A DNA stretch of 64,000 nucleotides from Gammaproteobacteria bacterium (GTDB lineage: Bacteria; Pseudomonadota; Gammaproteobacteria; Steroidobacterales; JABDKV01). This document shows positions 62,337-64,000 of this stretch, one piece after another. Under the pieces are notes generated by a model. The model had not been told where the DNA came from, ran no database searches, and saw only the letters and a program-made list of their open reading frames with translations. The translations under genes were made by a program, and so were the position numbers. How positions within the stretch are numbered: the first letter of the stretch is position 1; the number at the start of each line of letters is the position of its first letter. The stretch is from assembly GCA_013003425.1 (NCBI GenBank), contig JABDJB010000006.1, forward strand, positions 72,248 to 136,247. The letters run 5' to 3'.

Positions 62337-63586
62337 TGCGTTACCTGCCATTGATGATTTGCGCGGCAGTCACGGGCTGCGCCACTGCCCCTACTACCCA
62401 GCCGGGCGACTATTCCGAGCTGTATTCCGGCCGGCCTCAAACGGTTTTTGCCACCGAAGTTCCGCCAGATTCGGCGCAGGCCGCGCTGCGTTCCGGCGAC
62501 GCCGCTCTGGCTGAAGGCGATATCGACCGGGCGATGTATCACTATATTCACTCGCTCGAGCTCGATGACAGCGGTCCAGACGCCTTCTATCGTCTCGGGG
62601 CAATACACACCCGGCGCAGCAACAACAGCATGGCATTACGTGCGCTCCAATATGCCCTCGAACGCGATCCGGAGCACGCGGCCGCCCTGGAAGAAACGGG
62701 CCTGATCATGCTGAAACAACAGCGTCTTGAACAGGCCCGGGACTATCTGCAGCGAGCTGTTACTTCGGCCCCCGATCGCGCTCGGGCACACGTCGGCCTC
62801 GGCATCGTTGCTGATCTGCTGGGCAACCACGACCTGGCAACCAGTAAATTTGAAGTTGCGCTGACCCTGCAACCGCAGTCGGCAGATATTTTCAACAACC
62901 TCGGTTATTCGCGCTACCTGGCCGGCGACTGGGACGCCGCCGAACGCCACTACCGCGAGGCGCTGAGGATCGATGCGAAGCATGCCCCTGCCGTGCGAAA
63001 TCTTGCCCTGGTTCAGGTGCGCCGCGGCAATCATGATAGTGCGCTGGCGTTATTACGCCAGGCATCGACGCCGGCCGAGGCCAGCAATGACGTTGGCTAT
63101 CTGTGCATGCTCGACGGCCGTCACGAGTGCGCGGAACGCTATCTCCAGCAGGCCACCGCGCTGTCTCCATCGTACTATGCCCTGGCACACGACAACCTGG
63201 CCCGAAACCGGTCACGCGCAACCCGTAAAGACCCGGCAAAAGCAGGCCAATATATTGGCGGATCCACCAGCATAGTTAAGGTGCCGGTCGTCAGTTCTGA
63301 ACCCATTCCTGTGCCAGCAGAGAATAATGCGTTCACAACCCCGGCAAATGACGAGGACTCGCTGGTTAGACGATACGTGCTGGCTGACGTGCTGAATGTA
63401 CGCGCCCGGTCAAACGAAACAGGCATAATCCTCGACCGGCTTCCGCGCGGGCGCGCGGTGCAGATCCTGCGTCGCGAGGGCGACTGGGCCTACGTGATGT
63501 ACTGGAACGATGACAGCAGCGAGTCTCTGCCCCACCGCGGCTGGGTGCATGAATCGTTCCTGTCGGAGCAACTGGCCGACGCCTGA
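62333..63586 (+). CDS. tadD: TadD-like TPR lipoprotein with C-terminal SH3-like domain
   Basis: 417 residues from ATG 62333 (a second ATG follows at 62336). Lipobox AVTGCATAP (Cys about 16). About six TPR repeats (about 50-300; DAFYRLGAIHTRRSNNSMAL, RAHVGLGIVADLLGNHD, DIFNNLGYSRYLAGDWDAAERHY). A Pro-rich linker (about 315-345) leads to an SH3b-like domain (350-410: ADVLNVRARSNETGIILDRL, VQILRREGDWAYV, RGWVHESFL). TadD alone is usually the TPR part, so the SH3 tail, which in this family class binds cell wall, is the odd element. Confidence 0.87.
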   Translation: MMRYLPLMICAAVTGCATAPTTQPGDYSELYSGRPQTVFATEVPPDSAQAALRSGDAALAEGDIDRAMYHYIHSLELDDSGPDAFYRLGAIHTRRSNNSMALRALQYALERDPEHAAALEETGLIMLKQQRLEQARDYLQRAVTSAPDRARAHVGLGIVADLLGNHDLATSKFEVALTLQPQSADIFNNLGYSRYLAGDWDAAERHYREALRIDAKHAPAVRNLALVQVRRGNHDSALALLRQASTPAEASNDVGYLCMLDGRHECAERYLQQATALSPSYYALAHDNLARNRSRATRKDPAKAGQYIGGSTSIVKVPVVSSEPIPVPAENNAFTTPANDEDSLVRRYVLADVLNVRARSNETGIILDRLPRGRAVQILRREGDWAYVMYWNDDSSESLPHRGWVHESFLSEQLADA

Positions 63587-63587
63587 C

Positions 63588-64000
63588 TTAAACAGCTTGC
63601 GGCATGCTGTCCATTGCGGCCCGGACTATTGCAGCAGATGCGTCAGCCGAGCCCGCTGCCTGGCTCAGTCGGCGCCGCCACTGGCGTGCACCGGGCTGCC
63701 CCTGGTAGATGCCCAGCATGTGCCGGGTCATGCTGTGCAGGCGCACGCCCCTTTCAAGTTGCGCGGAAATATAAGGAAGATAGGCGGTGATGACCTGCTG
63801 GCGTGTAATTTCAGCAGCAACCGGATCAACCATGCGCTGCATTTTGTTCAGCACCATTGGCGACTGGTAGGCCGCCCGGCCAATCATTACCCCGGTGAAC
63901 TCCTGCACCATCGTGCCGAATTGCTGCGCGTCACGCACACCGCCATTGACGATGATCGGAACTGCCTCGTCAAGCTGCTGCTGTAACCAACTGACCACTG
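63588..64000 (-). CDS. dusA: tRNA-dihydrouridine synthase, DusA-type, C-terminal part (cut by window edge)
   Basis: Flavoenzyme reducing uridine to dihydrouridine in tRNA D-loops. About 137 residues to the C-terminus are visible and the rest lies past the right edge. Diagnostic segments: PIIVNGGVRDAQQF, GVMIGRAAYQSP and SMTRHMLGIYQGQPGARQWRR, the last typical of DusA rather than DusB or DusC. Convergent with tadD, 1 nt apart. Confidence 0.9.
   Translation of the reverse strand, partial: VVSWLQQQLDEAVPIIVNGGVRDAQQFGTMVQEFTGVMIGRAAYQSPMVLNKMQRMVDPVAAEITRQQVITAYLPYISAQLERGVRLHSMTRHMLGIYQGQPGARQWRRRLSQAAGSADASAAIVRAAMDSMPQAV

Noticed and set aside
1-64000. tRNA, rRNA, prophage or insertion-sequence genes
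   Set aside because: No cloverleaf-like or rRNA stretches were recognised by eye in the gaps, and no transposase, integrase or phage structural protein is encoded.

Overview
The window reads as a chromosomal segment of a GC-rich, non-enteric gammaproteobacterium. The basis is the gene order rpsB-tsf-pyrH-frr-uppS-cdsA-rseP-bamA-skp-lpxD-fabZ-lpxA-lpxB-rnhB-dnaE, the map-glnD-dapC-dapD-dapE block, complete lipid A and outer-membrane assembly genes, and a DsbB/TsaB/DinG-type helicase cluster. A Chromatiales, Xanthomonadales or Woeseiales-like lineage is my inference; nothing here fixes the species. No rRNA, tRNA, integrase or transposase gene was seen, and no CRISPR array.

Layout. 1-14191 (minus strand) is a long translation/envelope operon running from rpsB to dnaE (dnaE is cut by the left edge). 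dxr, which usually sits in this cluster, is absent. 14400-20969 (plus) holds map, glnD and three lysine/diaminopimelate genes, tightly overlapped. 20966-27519 (minus) is an accessory cluster of a three-haem lipoprotein, an outer-membrane barrel and a 1243-residue mono-haem surface protein with Ig-like repeats. Divergent from it lie a Tat-exported FecR-domain protein and a CHASE2 adenylate/guanylate cyclase (27725-30721). 30730-35678 (minus) holds a dinG-like helicase, tsaB, dsbB, a GNAT acetyltransferase, an arginase-family hydrolase and a DUF1801 protein.

35932-44591 (minus) is a second accessory operon: three small exported DUF11/beta-sandwich proteins and one 1964-residue protein combining DUF11 domains, an OmpA-like domain and a C-terminal beta-barrel. 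Next come a phasin-like gene and GTP-dependent PEP carboxykinase (carbon storage and gluconeogenesis). A tandem array of short palindromic repeats follows, then an FHA-fused class III cyclase and a SAM methyltransferase. 49559-63586 is a complete Tad/Flp pilus locus (flp to tadD) behind a divergent AraC regulator with a degenerate receiver domain; it carries an unusual extra AAA+ ATPase and a TadD with an SH3 tail. The right edge cuts a dusA-type gene.

Working together: the left half is housekeeping, the right half is dominated by cell-surface structures. The best candidates for an undescribed system are (a) the haem lipoprotein/barrel/giant mono-haem Ig protein with its divergent FecR-CHASE2 cyclase pair, and (b) the DUF11 operon, in which three proteins share the same mature N-terminal motif. 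All functions assigned to these two clusters are inference from domains and gene order.
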